DNA of 64,000 nt from Protonemura montana. Lineage: Eukaryota; Arthropoda; Insecta; Plecoptera; Nemouridae. Under the pieces are notes generated by a model. That model made no database searches. It was not told the DNA's origin and saw only the letters and a list, made by a program, of their open reading frames with translations. The position numbers and the translations under genes are program-made. Positions 21,762 to 35,300 of the stretch are shown piece by piece (the first letter of the stretch is position 1; every line of letters starts with the position of its first letter). The stretch lies in the NCBI GenBank assembly GCA_947568835.1, contig OX387603.1, positions 3,697,701 to 3,761,700 on the forward strand, given 5' to 3'.

Positions 21762-24700
21762 TTAATCTGTTTTCTCGGTTTCTTGGTTACGTTGCCTCCA
21801 CTTTTGTACGGCCAGCCTCGTGATTTCCTTTTCCTCGTAGAACCAGGACGCCAACACAAAGAAAAAGCAGACCGCACCAATTCCCAGGTGTACCACCTTC
21901 GACACCTCAAACAGGTAAACCTAGGGCAACAAAAATAATGGCTAGATGCATCCAAGGAGATAAAGAATACTTTCAAACCTAGAATAGTGGGAACCAAGTA
22001 AAATGGCTGCCCACACAGATTTCTTGTAACATTAACCCATATAACAACGACAGTGGTGAAGTTGGTAAGGTCAATTAACATGCAGTTCTTATTCCAACGT
22101 GTTACCTAAACCATCTGCCGTCTTCTTTATACTGAATGATACTAAGTTGAAAGAGTAAGAAGTAGTACCTACCTCTGATATGTGGGTGATTACGGCTGAT
22201 GATACCAACGCAACAGAAAATAGTACACCAGGGATGAGGCCAGACAACGGTTGGTAGCTCGTGTCACGGAATTGATCTCGGATAAACCAGACGCTGAAAG
22301 AAACACACAATTTAAACAAATCGTCTTCATCAACCATTCCCTTTTAAAAGCCAGTCTTTCAGTGAAGACACTAGATACCAAACTAGGAACTGATATCACA
22401 AAAACAACATTTTATTTTCAAGTCAGTGTATCATCTGATGTGCAAGATAAATTTTTCTTTGCAGTTCACCTATTATTTTTAAATTAACACGTTGGACTAG
22501 GTCATCGTGAACCATCAAGCTGATTAATTCTGCTAAATAATAAATGTCACAAGCTAGGTACAGAGATTTTGAATGTGTTCTACACATTTCATCCAATTGC
22601 TCATCAACTTCAAAGGCAAAAATCATCAAAATCATCAACAGCATGGCCAGATTTTTTTTTGTAGTTTTCCAAGTAGCTAGATAGTGTTTTTGCTTTGCTC
22701 GCTACCCTGGTCTTATAAATAAAGTAAGAAAATTAAACCGTGACAGTTATCATGCTGCAGCTTGGAGCAGGAAGTTGACAGAGACTAAACAACAGGACAG
22801 CTACGTGCAAATGGATAACACAAAGTTGATCGGCCTTTAGAATCTGAGACTGGTTTTCAACAAGAAAGGGAACTTTCCACTTAATTCGAATCTCCTTCCA
22901 ATTAGATTAGTTTCCACGTTTTGAGCATACTTGAGCCAACAAATGCTTGCATACCTGTGAGCAATTCTCGCCGCCATGTTGCAGCAGTTGGCAAGAATGA
23001 AACCGATCCCACCAAACAGTCGAGTGAAGGCCCACGAGATTGCGAGAAACGTGACGGACAGCAATGCCATCAAGTAGTTGTACCTGCAAACGCAATGACA
23101 CACTTTATAATTATAAGATAATGAAACAAGAATAAGGATAAGGAATAAGTTAACAAGAAAATGTAATGTATGTCTTCTAGTTAAATAAAAACTTAACAGA
23201 AAAACAAACATTTCAGCTTGACACACTTTCAATATTCTACGGCTTACAGGACTAAGAAACTGGGAAATTTCTTAAAATCCCCTTCCATCCGTCGCTTGCT
23301 GATTTCAGCTTCCTAGTGGAATTACCAGAAGAACCAAAAACTCTGTAACAACCCCAATCTTTCGAGATACAAAATGGTATTCGAGGAATAGAGACAGAAG
23401 TTCTGTCCTGTGGCCATTAAATTAGCATCTCCTCGCCTTGCCTTCTTCCCCTTTGAGGGGATCCCTTATCCCACCCGGCAAAAACTGGAATATGTGTGCC
23501 CAGATAGCTCAGTTGGTACTTGCACCGACCGGCGATTGGGAGCCTGCAAATCTGATATCATTTAAGAAAAATTATCAAGTATTAACAACTACGTACACGT
23601 GCAAGATTGTCTGATTCGGGCTTGCTATCATGAATTACCTCTTTCCTGGTCGGTGGGAATAAGTTTACCCACTTTTCAAATCGCTGCCTAGTTTATTCAA
23701 CATTTCTGCTCAATGTTAATACAACACAATTACATATTAACATTTTTACAATAGTAATAGAATATTATTCACAAAAATCTTGAAATAATCATTTAATTTT
23801 TGAAAGGGCTAAGTAACCAAATGGTTATTGCAATACTTCTTGCAACATTGCAACCAGCTTGCCAGGTTAGCTCAGGTCAGTAATCTTTAAGACTTACCAC
23901 GTTGCATTTTATTACTCCACTTTCTAGGTACATGACCATAAACGTGACCTTATAGCCTACCTATCAAGTTGAGCGGCGCTCATGGTGGCAAACGCATAGC
24001 ATTCTGCAGTGCCGTTGACAGCCAGGAGCAGTACGGCAAGGCAGTGGGCCCGCATCAGGTCCGGCCCAGGCCCCGAGATCAGGGCGTGGCCTCCGTACAG
24101 CCAGAGGAGGAGTCTCGAGTACGACTGCCCGAACGCAACGATGACCAGGCCAACAGAAGACACTGTCTTCAGCAACAGGCGAAGGACGCCGGCGCTCTCA
24201 GAAATACTGCTCTGTGAGGAAAAGAGGGGTCTGGTTGAGTGTAGGTAATAACTATGCCCCAAGATATCTTAGAGCAGTTAATGATCTTTATGCATGACCA
24301 GGCCTTCATGAACCAATTTGAGTTGCAATGTAGATGAGCGTATTTTCTTTCGTCACTTATTTTTTTTTAATCTCGACGTTGATACTTTTCTATGAACTGA
24401 ATCTGTATATTTCAACCTAAAAAAATGAGATATTTTGATGAAAATCCGGCAAATAATGTGAAAACATTGAGCTACTTAATTAAAAAAAAACATGGCAGAT
24501 CTAAGTTCCGAGATTTAAAATGTGTTAAGTCTTCAGGCATGGTCTCAAGGCACCAATACCACCATTCCTGGATTTTTTTCTGCCAATTCTAATCGCAGTA
24601 TGACTTAAGTATCACCTCAAAATGCTCAGTGGTGAGTTTACCGAGAACTGTGTAAAGCAAGCGTGTGCTCAGATTGGCGTTAAATGAAGCTACAAGTTAC

Positions 24701-27700
24701 ACAACAATCATCAGTTATCTCGCTCTGTGTCTTTTAGGACGTACCGATGCATGTGCACTTTAATTTTTGTATACCAATGAATTGATAACTTAGTTGATGT
24801 ATTAACTACCATTTCTGAGTTTTCAAACCATGTTTTTATTACTATTATAAGTTCTATTCATAAACAAAGAAGTGGTAATGCTCTTATACCACCATGCACT
24901 GTGAGTACTGCATGGTCTAGTACGAGGGCTGAAAGTTGTTTTAAAAAGTGAAGCATTATGAGAATTATTTTGATCTTTGTGACTGAGATGTCTCACCCAA
25001 TGGGGCTGTCAGTGACGAGGTACTAAAGCTACACTTGATAAAACCAAATGAACAGAAATTCCTTTTGACGACGGTTCATTGTTGGATGGCAGTGAATTTA
25101 AAGATGACTTTTGGTGATGAAATAATGAAATTTTACTATAAATACAAGCAAAATGGGTGGCAGACCTCAGTGAATTAAGAACTTCGGGGTAAACTAGTGT
25201 AATTGAGCACTTTCATCGTGCGACGTTAACGGCAAAGCTTCTTGAAGACCTTTATTTTATTTTGTTTATTTATGTTTAAATCAAATTATATATTTCTTTT
25301 ATATTATGTTCATATTATTTTTAAATTATTGTATGATATATATCTGTAATTACTGATTTTTGAAGCATATCTTATCTATTTTTGTTGGGTGTGGTAAACA
25401 TGCTTGCTGCATGGTGGTATCCATGTATTATCACCCGTAATGGGTGAGAGGGTTGGTGATAAAAATTGGGTTAATATATTTTTGTGTGTTGCCATTCAAT
25501 AAGCATTAAAAAGTAAAAACCCATTCACTTAAAAAAATAATAAAACAAAAAAAAACTGCTTTGCGTGTAAGAGTTAAGCAAATTTTATTCAAATGGATTC
25601 AACCATTTGCAAGGAAGAAAACAAACACATAATTTTTTAAAATCACGCATCAAATTGGGTCAAATTGCTTGCTTATCTGAGTAAAAAAGCTTTGAAAAGA
25701 TTGGGATTATCTTTTTTGAGAAAGTGTGCAACCCAGTGCAGGTTTGGGCGGTGAACATCGGGGATACTTTAAAAAGGATCCACGTACCTGATTTTGTTCT
25801 TGGATGGCCGCGTCACGTCCCACCATCTGCGAGAAGTAGAAGTACGCCGAGTCCTCGACGGGACGGAACAGAAAGCGCGCTGCGAGTGAACCCAAGTTGT
25901 TGACGACATCGTATACCCCCTGGGGACAAATCCAGAACACAGATCATGTGAGGGACAAGTCAGTTTGGATTGGTTAATAAAGATAAGGAGTTTATAGTCA
26001 ATTGCAAGCAGTTTTTAATTTCTAGCAACATTTAAACCTTGCAAAGATTGATGCCCAAACGGGGACTCGAACCCCGATTTCCACCTGTCGCAGGTGTTGC
26101 TTTAACCAATCGAGCCAACCAACTGAACCAGGACTTGTCATTTTTGACAGGATTTTTTATTTATTTTAGGTATTGAGAGGATTTTAGAGGATATTAGTGA
26201 CCCTTTTTGATTTTAATGTTTTTGATTTTGCGTATTGCTTGCACTTGTAATTTAAATCAGAATGTCACAAACGCACGACTATTTGCTGTTCCACCAAGTC
26301 TATCTGATGTTTTTCTTGTAAAGGATTTACTAGAATAAAGCATCTAATTGATAATATCCAGAACGTTACCACGAAAGTTGTGCTTTACAGAGAAGTATTG
26401 ACTTTTCGTACCTGTTCGTAGAAAGATAGCACGGCAAAGAGAGTCATAACGTAGCGTTCCCCTTCCGTCAGCACCTGTTTCAGCACGCCTTGCTTAAAGA
26501 ATGTCCAAGTTAACCTGGCCAACACAGCGTCCACCGCAGCCTGGAAACGACCAGCACTAATTACAACTGGGTTTTGAATGCTAAGTAAAAACAACTAATT
26601 TTCCTGATGTTTTGTAACTTATTCCTGTTAGGTACTTCCTCAAGGGTGAAAACTTTTCTGGTATTTTATATATATTAATAACTTACTACATAATATCACT
26701 AATACTATAGGAACAATACTTTGCCGTTAACCTTTCCAGCCACTATAAAGGGCATCGAAGTTGAAAATTAAGCATTTCAATTCTAACCCAAACACTTCTC
26801 GCAGCAAACTCTTACCTGTTTGTCTATTCGTGAGGGGAGAAAATCTTTTAGGCTCTCGAAAGGAAAGTCGTCGTCTTCCAACGCAGGCTTATCACCATTT
26901 TTCTTTGCTATTTCCTTTCTTTCTCTCACAGACTTCATGTGAAAGTGGAAGTATATCACATAGCCTGAAAAGCACAAGCATTAAATTTAGGTTAAAGAGA
27001 CACTAAATAAAACAATTACCTTCACGTAACTTTTGATTGGTATGTTAAAATAATATGATTTATCATTACTTTGGAATAAATCTGAACTTAGACAACATGA
27101 AGTAATCACAGCTTACAACCATTAGCAATCATTAACAATTTTTAATGGGCACCTGAACAAGTCTCGATTCGAAGGAGAATAGGTACATACCAAGGGCGTA
27201 GACGGCGACGGCTAGAAGTTGTGCAGTCGAGAAAGCAAGGACGGCCGCATCTGGTCGGGCAACCACTAGAGCAGTGAATGTGATAGTTCGGACCGTGATA
27301 TGAAGCGTTTCTAAAGCCACCTGTGTCACAAATAGAACAGAATATAAAGGGGATGAAGAATGAGACTAATGATAAATTATCATTACTTAGTTACAATCAA
27401 TGCCTGATCTTGGGATGAAACAAGATTAACTTGATAATAACTAAATTTAGGTATTGAAGAAAATAGATTAACTTAGATTTCTAATCTAAAATCATAGAAG
27501 AAAGATTTGATTAGCGAGAAGCCTAGCAGTTATGGAAGGAGGAAAGCTTGGAACTATTTTGTTGTCCTATTCACAGAGCAGTTTACTACTGCAGCTAGTG
27601 TACATTGTACAGGACTACTAAATAGTCCAGACTTCTAGCCAAATCTTTCTTTTATGGCAATATCATTGAATGAGGAACTAATCCTATCCTTATTCTACAT

Positions 27701-28480
27701 TAGGTAACAATTGTAATACGTTTCCACTGTTAAGAGGTATGGGCATAAGTACACTATAACATCCATTGAAAATAAGGAGAAAATTACCTTAAGTCGTACG
27801 AATAGGAATGCTTGAGCGGATAGATAAATTGGTTCAACCATCATCTCGACAATGCAACTTAAGCATATTGACCAGACTCCGATTGCATAATGTTTGGTTA
27901 TTTCTAACTCTGGTGGTGTCAGAATATTTAGCCAGATGTAGCCAAATACCAGACTGAATATCTGACATAGTGGTACCCTAAAAGAAGAGAGGTTGTGTCA
28001 GTATCCAGGTTACAATCAATAGCCGATACGATCGAAAAGGGTATGTACAATTATCGTTAGACAAAATGTATCACTTTTATGTAAGTGACTTACATAAAAG
28101 TGAAACTTACGTAAACCATAGCAAATTGATGACTTGAGCCCAATTGTGATCAGTAGTCTTTGAAAGGCAAGCCCGGCGGAACGCTTCTCTGCTAAGAAAA
28201 AGAATGGTCGACTCGAGAAGAAGCAAGCGTACGTTCATCACTCCGATGACTGATTGACTGACATGACGGAGTACGAAAGCATTCAGGAGGAAGGTAACGG
28301 CTCGGAATACTATCTGTCAGTATAAAAAATGTTGATGGATCAGTGGGGTGCAGTGACAGTTGCAGAAGTAACATAATGGAGTTGATGTGTCAGTATTCAT
28401 GTATTTCCGATAAAACTTACTTGTATAACAATATTAAACGATGCATTCTCTAAGCTGCTTTTTAAATAGTTTTTTGCCAT
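21762..28480 (-). CDS. RFT1: RFT1 homologue, ER multi-pass membrane protein of N-glycosylation
   Basis: RFT1 is needed for lipid-linked oligosaccharide synthesis; its proposed role as the Man5GlcNAc2-PP-dolichol flippase is disputed. Eleven exons: 28480-28421, 28313-28111, 27977-27788, 27320-27191, 26964-26816, 26540-26412, 25919-25788, 24211-23961, 23083-22955, 22293-22173 and 21920-21762, coding 550 residues (human 541, from memory). Conserved blocks: [78 protein letters not shown] and [17 protein letters not shown]. Many hydrophobic segments fit a MOP-superfamily transporter. It is divergent from SLC25A26 with 416 bp between start codons. All donors and acceptors used are GT-AG. Confidence 0.95.
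23495..23570 (+). mobile_element. Degenerate tRNA-like SINE head
   Basis: CCCAGATAGCTCAGTTGGTA is a good A-box half of a tRNA, followed by a poorly preserved second half. No clear T arm, so not called as a tRNA gene. RFT1 intron 8. Confidence 0.35.
24250..25700. other. RFT1 intron 7, AT-rich, possible MITE
   Basis: No exon is needed here: exon 7 (ending [11 protein letters not shown]) joins exon 8 in phase. TTATACCACCATGCACTG at 24889-24906 and TGCATGGTGGTATCCATG at 25408-25425 form possible inverted ends of a roughly 540-bp element. Confidence 0.35.
26040..26280 (-). mobile_element. tRNA-derived SINE
   Basis: Contains ACGGGGACTCGAACCCCGAT (inverted B box) and the family linker TGACAGGATTTT, and ends in a TTTAAATC-like tail. 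Lies in RFT1 intron 6. Confidence 0.7.
26555..26655. mobile_element. Arm of foldback family 1 next to RFT1 exon 6
   Basis: ACTAATTACAACTGGGTTTT, then GAATGCTAAGTAAAAACAAC, then TCAAGGGTGAAAAC match one arm of the element at 12313-12573. It begins about 15-20 bp from the exon 6 acceptor at 26541. Confidence 0.65.
27499..27660. mobile_element. Foldback MITE, family 2
   Basis: Inverted ends ATAGAAGAAAGATTTG and CAAATCTTTCTTTTATG enclose about 130 bp with inner pairing (AGAAGCCTAG with CTAGACTTCT). RFT1 intron 3. Confidence 0.7.
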
Positions 28481-28896
28481 TGTTAATCGGGTAAAAAAGC
28501 AGGGTGTAGTGGCAGTCAAAAGGTTAGGAAGTCAGTTAACCTCAAAAGCAAACCTAACTCGGGAAAATTAAGTCGTTAAGTACCAAAATAGGTGTCCTTT
28601 GGTATAAACATCCTTCAAATATCACAATAGATCAATATTTTTAAGTCTTGTAGAACGATTTCGTACTGTTAAACCATTGTGCTTGGCTGTGTTGAAACTC
28701 CCTACCTAGTTGGCACCATGCCTCTATGCCAACTCTATGCCATTTGCTGATGTAATTAGAATACATAGTATCTGATAGTAGCCTTGATAAATTGTTAATT
28801 AAAATGATTACTTTGTCAAATTTCAGATACCATGCGGGGATCCATGCTTTATTGACAGCTAGACAAACAGTTTGAGTGGCACATTATTTTCACCAA
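28481..28896. promoter_or_regulatory. Divergent promoter region of RFT1 and SLC25A26
   Basis: The 416 bp between the start codons of two oppositely transcribed genes must hold both 5' UTRs and promoters. It is AT-rich with no obvious TATA box or CpG-rich block. Assignment rests on gene geometry. Confidence 0.7.
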
Positions 28897-31479
28897 ATGG
28901 GTTCAGAAAATGATCCGACGTTTCTGACGTCCTTAATTGTAAGACAACAACTCAAAGTAGAAAGTACAGGTTCAATCTCGTCTTGATGCTTACATTAAAA
29001 CACACTTTACGATCATATTCTGGTTTCCAGGCGGGCGGTGCAGCTGGCATATCTGTGGACATAGCATTATTTCCGTTAGACACATTAAAAACGAGGCTTC
29101 AATGCGAATGTGGGTTTCGTAAAGCAGGAGGATTCCGTCATCTGTACAAAGGACTCGGTGCAGCCGCAATTGGATCCATTCCCAGTGGTAGGCAATTTCT
29201 TGTCAACAAGCCTTGAACCAGTTTTAATGAAAATTAATTACAATAAAATTTTAAACTGGGTTTTGAACAATAAAACTTATCTTTAAAACTGAATAGCTAT
29301 AACTGGCTATAGCTATAGCTTAATTGTATCTCTGAAAAGCTTCATTTTCTTCCTAATAAATTAAGTTTCAACTAATGAAATGTGTATTGTAACAACAGAT
29401 AACGTTTATTTTAGCTGCCCTATTCTTCTGCACGTATGACTCGGCTAAAAAGTTCCTGCGACCGCACTTCTCAGAGAAATACACTCCATTTCTTCACATG
29501 TTTGCTGCGTCGACAGGAGAGCTGGTACGTCCAACTGAAATTGACTGACTTGAGAAATCGGAAACATCAAGTAGTTCACCATTACTTACAAGGATTGACG
29601 TATGTGAGTCAAGGGACGGAACACAGTCATCAAACCAACTGCAATTAGAACCTTGGAACATAAACAATACAAATAATATTTTCAAAAAAAGATATAATTA
29701 ACTATTGGTAAACTATACAAATGTAATCAAGGCAATGCTTTGCAAGCAATTGTAAGGCAAATGCTAGGAAATGGAGGTTAAAGCTTGGTGTTTGGTTTTA
29801 AAGGCGTCATGCCTTGTCAAGGTGCCGGTGGAGATTGTCAAGCAACGTCAGCAGGCTTCACCACTGAACATGTCCAACCTGTCGATCGTAAGGAATGCAG
29901 TTCGCGCTGAAGGAATTCTCGGCATGTTCCGTGGCTTCAAGAGCACCGTCATACGAGAAGTGAGGAACAAACTTTTCTACTATGTTAAATCCACCGAGTC
30001 TTTCCAATCTTACGATTTAGGAAATTTGTTTCGGAATTTGCGTCCCCTTACAAGGAATTTGAATAAATTGTTTTAATCTCAGATGTAATGCAAGAAAAAT
30101 GAAATTGTTTTTTCACTAATTTTATTTTATATTTTGAGAACATTGTAAATTGGCTAATCCTAGAAGATAGAAGAAGAAACTCTCAATCTAATGTACTGGA
30201 GGTGATTTATTTTAGTATATTTCCTGCCATGCAAGCATTGCAATGGATTTCTTCCCTCAGATCCCGTTCTCAATAATTCAGCTTCCTCTGTGGGAGTTCT
30301 TCATGAAGATCTTGAGAAAGCAACGACGACGAGACTTGAATCCCGTCGAGGTGTCTTTGTGTGGAGCGTTGTCAGGTGAGAATGAAAACAATTGATTACT
30401 ACTATTATAGTCATATCCGTGTTGTAAGGTGTCCTCGAGATAAGGGTCAAGAAATAACCTGAAATAAAAGCAAGATACAAGGTCAAAGAACTATTTTCTG
30501 TTGAAGAAAATAGATGTGTTTAAGTGAACGAGTTGATTTAGAAAAAGTGCAGCACTTGTGTAGCGAGGAAACTGATCGAGAGAGAACTTGTGGGATTGAA
30601 AGAAAACCGAGGAAGCTGATAACTGCGTTGACAGAGCCCAGTGCAGTGAAAAAGATACTTCTCCAGAGCTTGTCAAGCTTGTCACCAGCTTTCAGTCACT
30701 TATACACTAACACCGCTGATTGCGATGAAAGCACACCAACTGCCTGCCCATAAAAAAACTACCCTAAAATAAATCTGCCATTTAAAACTAAAATGATTCA
30801 TGTAGAAGACGCTGGGACCCACAGTTTTGGGAACATTGTGTTTACTTTCAAACTCTAACCCCAGATATATGTCATATGAGAGAAACAGCACAAGACCGCC
30901 CAGAGTTGAACCTTGTTTCTGTGATCCAGGAGCGATATCTGCGGCAGTGACGACTCCACTGGATGTCGCCAAGACCCGGATCATGTTGGCCGAGTTCGAT
31001 GAGTCGAGACCACACAACCGGCAGTCCATGGAAATATCACGCATGCTGAACACGGTTTACCGGGAACACGGCTTGCCCGGGTACGCCAGCCATTTTCACA
31101 AACAGCATACCTTAACCAAAACTCTTTCTTAACATTTTTATTATTAGGAACACTAATAACCCCGATCTCCACCTGTCACGAGTGTGGCTCTAACCAATTG
31201 AGCTTCTTGGATACGTAATTTTTGAGAGGATTTTAGTGCATTTCATAAGAATGGCTAATCTCCAAGGAGTATAACCACGAGGCTGTGAATACTCACAGTC
31301 ACTCTTATTCTAGTGATAATTTTAAATCAGATTTCTTAGGTCTTGGTTTTGATTGTTGCTTTGCTTGCAGCCTGTTTGCGGGCTTTGTGCCGCGCGTGGT
31401 GTGGATCACGATGGGCGGGGCCGTGTTCTTCGGGGTCTACGGCGCAGTGAGGAACGTCTGCGCCTCCATGCAGACTTGA
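28897..31479 (+). CDS. SLC25A26: Mitochondrial S-adenosylmethionine carrier
   Basis: Inner-membrane carrier importing SAM in exchange for SAH. Seven exons: 28897-28938, 29031-29187, 29415-29524, 29804-29959, 30261-30375, 30930-31080 and 31371-31479, coding 279 residues (human 274, from memory). The three carrier repeats each show PX[DE]XX[KR]: [16 protein letters not shown] and PLDVAKTR. Family-specific text includes [40 protein letters not shown] and [20 protein letters not shown]. Exon 1 is only 42 bp ([14 protein letters not shown]) and fits the short N-terminus before the first helix. A SINE lies in intron 6. It is convergent with the IRAK4-like kinase. Confidence 0.96.
31138..31320 (-). 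mobile_element. tRNA-derived SINE
   Basis: Starts with the dyad TTATTAGGAACACTAATAAC, then the inverted tRNA-like head (CCCGATCTCCACCTGTCACG, then AACCAATTGAGCTTCTTGG) and the body GGCTGTGAATACTCACAGTC. In SLC25A26 intron 6, about 60 bp after exon 6. Confidence 0.8.
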
Positions 31480-31568
31480 CACTCCGGGAAGTTCTAGTCA
31501 CAGCTATAACTCGTTACCAACTTAGTCAACTGCCACATAAACCTGGCTTATTCTGTATATTTAGTTGA

Positions 31569-31574
31569 AAATAA
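31569..31574 (+). terminator. SLC25A26 poly(A) signal candidate
   Basis: AATAAA 90 bp after the stop codon. Confidence 0.65.
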
Positions 31575-32047
31575 ACGCTTTTACGACTGTTTTTAAGCCT
31601 GTCTTTTATTTATGATCAACGTTGTCATCTTGTACTGATGTGGTCGACAGTTGTGCTTCGTTGCAATGGACTTGCGGTGCTGAAGAGAACCCGGGTCGAC
31701 TTTTTGTCGGGGGTCAGCAGGGGTCATTCACCCCAAACATCAAGCATTTTAAACATAAGAAACAAGTGATTTGATCGTGTTAAGAGTCAGTGTTAAGAGT
31801 TGGCACTTCTTAACATAGGAATAATACGCTACATCCTTGTATTTATGTTTCTAATATAGTGCAGGTTCCACACGGGAGCTGAAACCAGCAAGCGATGTTT
31901 TACCTGTAAACTTTGCCCTTTGGATTCGTACATTTTTCTTAACAACAAATTGTATACGAAATGTAGTGTATTGTAGAGTTATTGTAGTATATTTGATAAC
32001 TGCCTGGCTATCATGTTTCAACTTGGACAACAGACTGATATATAATA

Positions 32048-32053
32048 TTTATT
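32048..32053 (-). terminator. IRAK4-like poly(A) signal candidate
   Basis: AATAAA on the minus strand, about 250 bp after the stop codon; the first exact hexamer I found downstream. Confidence 0.4.
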
Positions 32054-32303
32054 TCTTAATTTTATACATTTATAAAAAATTATATAACATTCTTAGAGTA
32101 ATATATTAGTAATGTAAAATAGTAATAATAATACCTTCACGTGCAATCATCGTACCACAGCCTTGTTGCCAAGCTCAAGTTCCTCGTCTTCTTGTACAAA
32201 AAGACACGACAATCATTAAATACAAAACAACGAAAATGTAACAAAATAAGATTTGAACACCCGAGTTCTCTATCGCAGTGAGCTTATCCCTAGTTATTGG
32301 TCG

Positions 32304-35300
32304 TCAGCACCCAACGATGGCTGTCAGACGTGAGACCACGGTGCCCATGGCTGGACGACCCTGTCTGCTCTGCTTCAGACAATCCAGTGCAACGTTGAAG
32401 ACCTCTTCGGCGGTCGCACCCCACTCCCCAGCGTTGGTATCAAGCAGGGGAGCGATGGAACCACTGCAGGTCTCCTCCATGTGAGTCACCTGACGACAAC
32501 AAAATCGTTTCACAAGGCTGTGAAATACCGGGAGGTAGGATAAAACAGGAAGACGCTGGCCCGGTATTGAGTGTTATGTCTGGAGTGACAGATGTGAGAC
32601 GGCACATTGAAGTTGCTTGATATGTAAAGTAAGGTGACTGGAGAATGACCGGAAGCTGTAATGGGATGAGATGGAATGGAAAGTGTTGTCGACAACCCAG
32701 GTAGGGTCTTCCCACACCTCTGCTGAAATGTGAAGGGATGGGATATCGGTTGAAACCTGTCTACAGCAAGCACACAACTTTTTTAGTATTGGGAACACTA
32801 TAACCGTCTCAAAAATTGATGCCCAAACGGGGAGTCAAACCTCGATTTCCACCTATCGCGGGTGTTGCTCTTACCAATTGAGCTACTTTGTGTATTTGAT
32901 GAGAATGGCGGATCTCCAAGGCGTAGAACCAAGAAGCTGTGAATACTCACAGTCACTCTGATTCTAGTGACGCTATACCACGTCACAACCATTCAATCTG
33001 CAGTAACTCCAATTTAACGTGGAATGCGTTTAAATATGCAAAGTCTGTTTTTTTTTGTTTTTTTTTAATTGCAAACACTTGTAATTAGGAACACTAACAA
33101 CCTCTTCATTTTTCAAAAAAATCCATCAAATTTTGCGAGGTTAGCTGGAAACTGGCGACTCTAACTAAACTCACCAAGTCACAGCCTTCTCGTTCCTCAT
33201 CGTGTGGCGCCAGAGAAGTCAGAAGCTCGAGTAAAACCTGGAACATACAATATCGTTGAGTGTCAACAATGTCGTCCATCGAAAGAGGTCCAAGCCACTT
33301 CAGCTTGTCAGAAGAGCATGAAACCTTGCGGGGCTCACCTAGCCCACTGCATGGAATATCTGGATAAACTTTATCTGCTTGCTGATGATGCTTACTACTT
33401 ACTGAAACTTGGATGATCAAGCTATGTCTTACTGAAAATGGATACATTTTCCAAGCAGTCCAATGTACTAGGTGCAAGGGGTTGAAAAATGTCTCTGTGT
33501 TATTCTTATGGGATATGTTTTTTATAACTACCCAAGCCAGAAAGTGTCAACTTTGGTTTATGTCTTTGGGGTTGTGATGCCATAGGGAATTAACAATTAG
33601 TAAAAATCAGAGTTGAACGAGTTCAAGGCTTTTTAAAAGAGTGTCAAACGCAGATTCAGTCGCTAGGTTTTAAGTTGACGAACAAAAATAGACTCACGAC
33701 TCCAAAGCTGAAGACGTCCATCTTGGCGGAGATGTCTCCTCGGAATGCCTCGGGGGCCATGTACGCAGACGTTCCAATTATCCTCGTAGTCATAGCAACG
33801 CTCTGTGTGTGTTGTCCTCCGAGTCTCACCAAACCAAAGTCTCCCAGCTGAAACGAGGGGTGGTATTAGTTAGCACGGTGCTGGGGTGGTGCTAGTGAGC
33901 ACGGTGCTACTGACAGTAATACCAGGGTCACTGCTTGGTGCTATGATGGTGTAAGTTAGCACGGTGCTACTGACAGTAATACCAGGGTTACTGCTTGGTG
34001 CTATGGTGGTGCTAGTTAGCACGGTATTACTGACAGTAATACCAGGGTTACTGCTTGGTGCTATGGTGGTGCTAGTTAGCACGGTGCTACTGACAGTAAT
34101 ACCAGGGTTACTGCTTGGTGCTATGGTGGTGCTAGTTAGCACGGTGCTACTGACAGTAATACCAGGGTTACTGCTTGGTGCTTTGGTGGTGCTAGTTAGC
34201 ACGGTGCTACTGACAGTAATACCAGGGTTACTGCTTGGTGCTATGGTGGTGCTAGTTAGCACGGTGCTACTGACAGTAATACCAGGGTTACTGCTTGGTG
34301 CTATGGTGGTGCTAGTTAGCACGGTGCTACTGACAGTAATACCAGGGTCACTGCTTGGTAATATGGTGGTGCTAGTTAGCACGGTGCTACTGACAGTAAT
34401 ACCAGGATTACTGCTTGGTGCTAGCCTACCTTGGGAGCCAGGTTTTGGTCCAGCAAGATGTTTGCTGTCTTAACGTCGCGATGGACGAGGGGTTTTGTAA
34501 ACGCGGTGTGCAGATGGTTGATCCCACGCGCCGTGCCGAGACCGATATACAAGCGTTGTTGCCATGGGAACACCAGGGTCTGGTGGCACCAGTAAACAAT
34601 GAACAGCTGAAACTTAATTGATTATTTCTGGAATGGAAGTTGTCTAGTCAATGAAAGCCAAAAAATTTAAGAGTAACAGAAATGATTTGAAGTGGTCTAC
34701 GGCTCTGAACGGCTCTGAAAACACTAGTTACAGAAATGTTTCAATCAGTGAGAGCAGTGTGAGATACACAAGCTAAAATTCCGGGCAAAACAGTTGTTGC
34801 AACTTCATAGTTTAGAAATAAGATGGTCAACTATTTTAAAAGTAAGTTTAATTGCTAACAATACTGCGGCTTTCTTGGCTATTGTGTAACGCAGACAAGC
34901 TCTGACAGCAGAAAAGAACAATTGTTGGAAGTGTAAGGTTAGGGAGCCCACAGGCCAGATAATAATCTGTTTGCAGGTCTTACGGTTTTTGCAAGCCGGT
35001 CATAGAGCGACCCGTTGGGCATGAATTCGTAGACGAGGCAGTAGCTTGGTCCATCACAGCTGTAGCCCAGCAGCGGCAGCAGATTCTCGTGGCAGAACCT
35101 GCGTCAACACATTCAAGACAATAAAAGACAGCCCAGCCAGCTCCTGTCCAACAGCACCAAGGACCGGCCACTGCTAAGCCTTGTCCCTTTGACACACTAT
35201 GTTGGCTGCTCCTGTCCAACAGCACCAAGGACCGGCCACTGCTAAGCCTTGTCCCTTTGACACACTGTGTTGGCTGCTTCTGTCCAACAGCACCAAGGAC

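Larger units (their letters stand above)
31480..32303. other. Intergenic between convergent SLC25A26 and IRAK4-like gene
   Basis: AT-rich 3' flanks; nothing coding recognised. Confidence 0.6.

Noticed and set aside
33870-34473. Open frames of about 170 residues on both strands (mucin-like Thr/Ser repeat and hydrophobic repeat)
   Set aside because: Both are produced by a 60-bp array lacking stops; the region is an intron with in-phase exons on either side.
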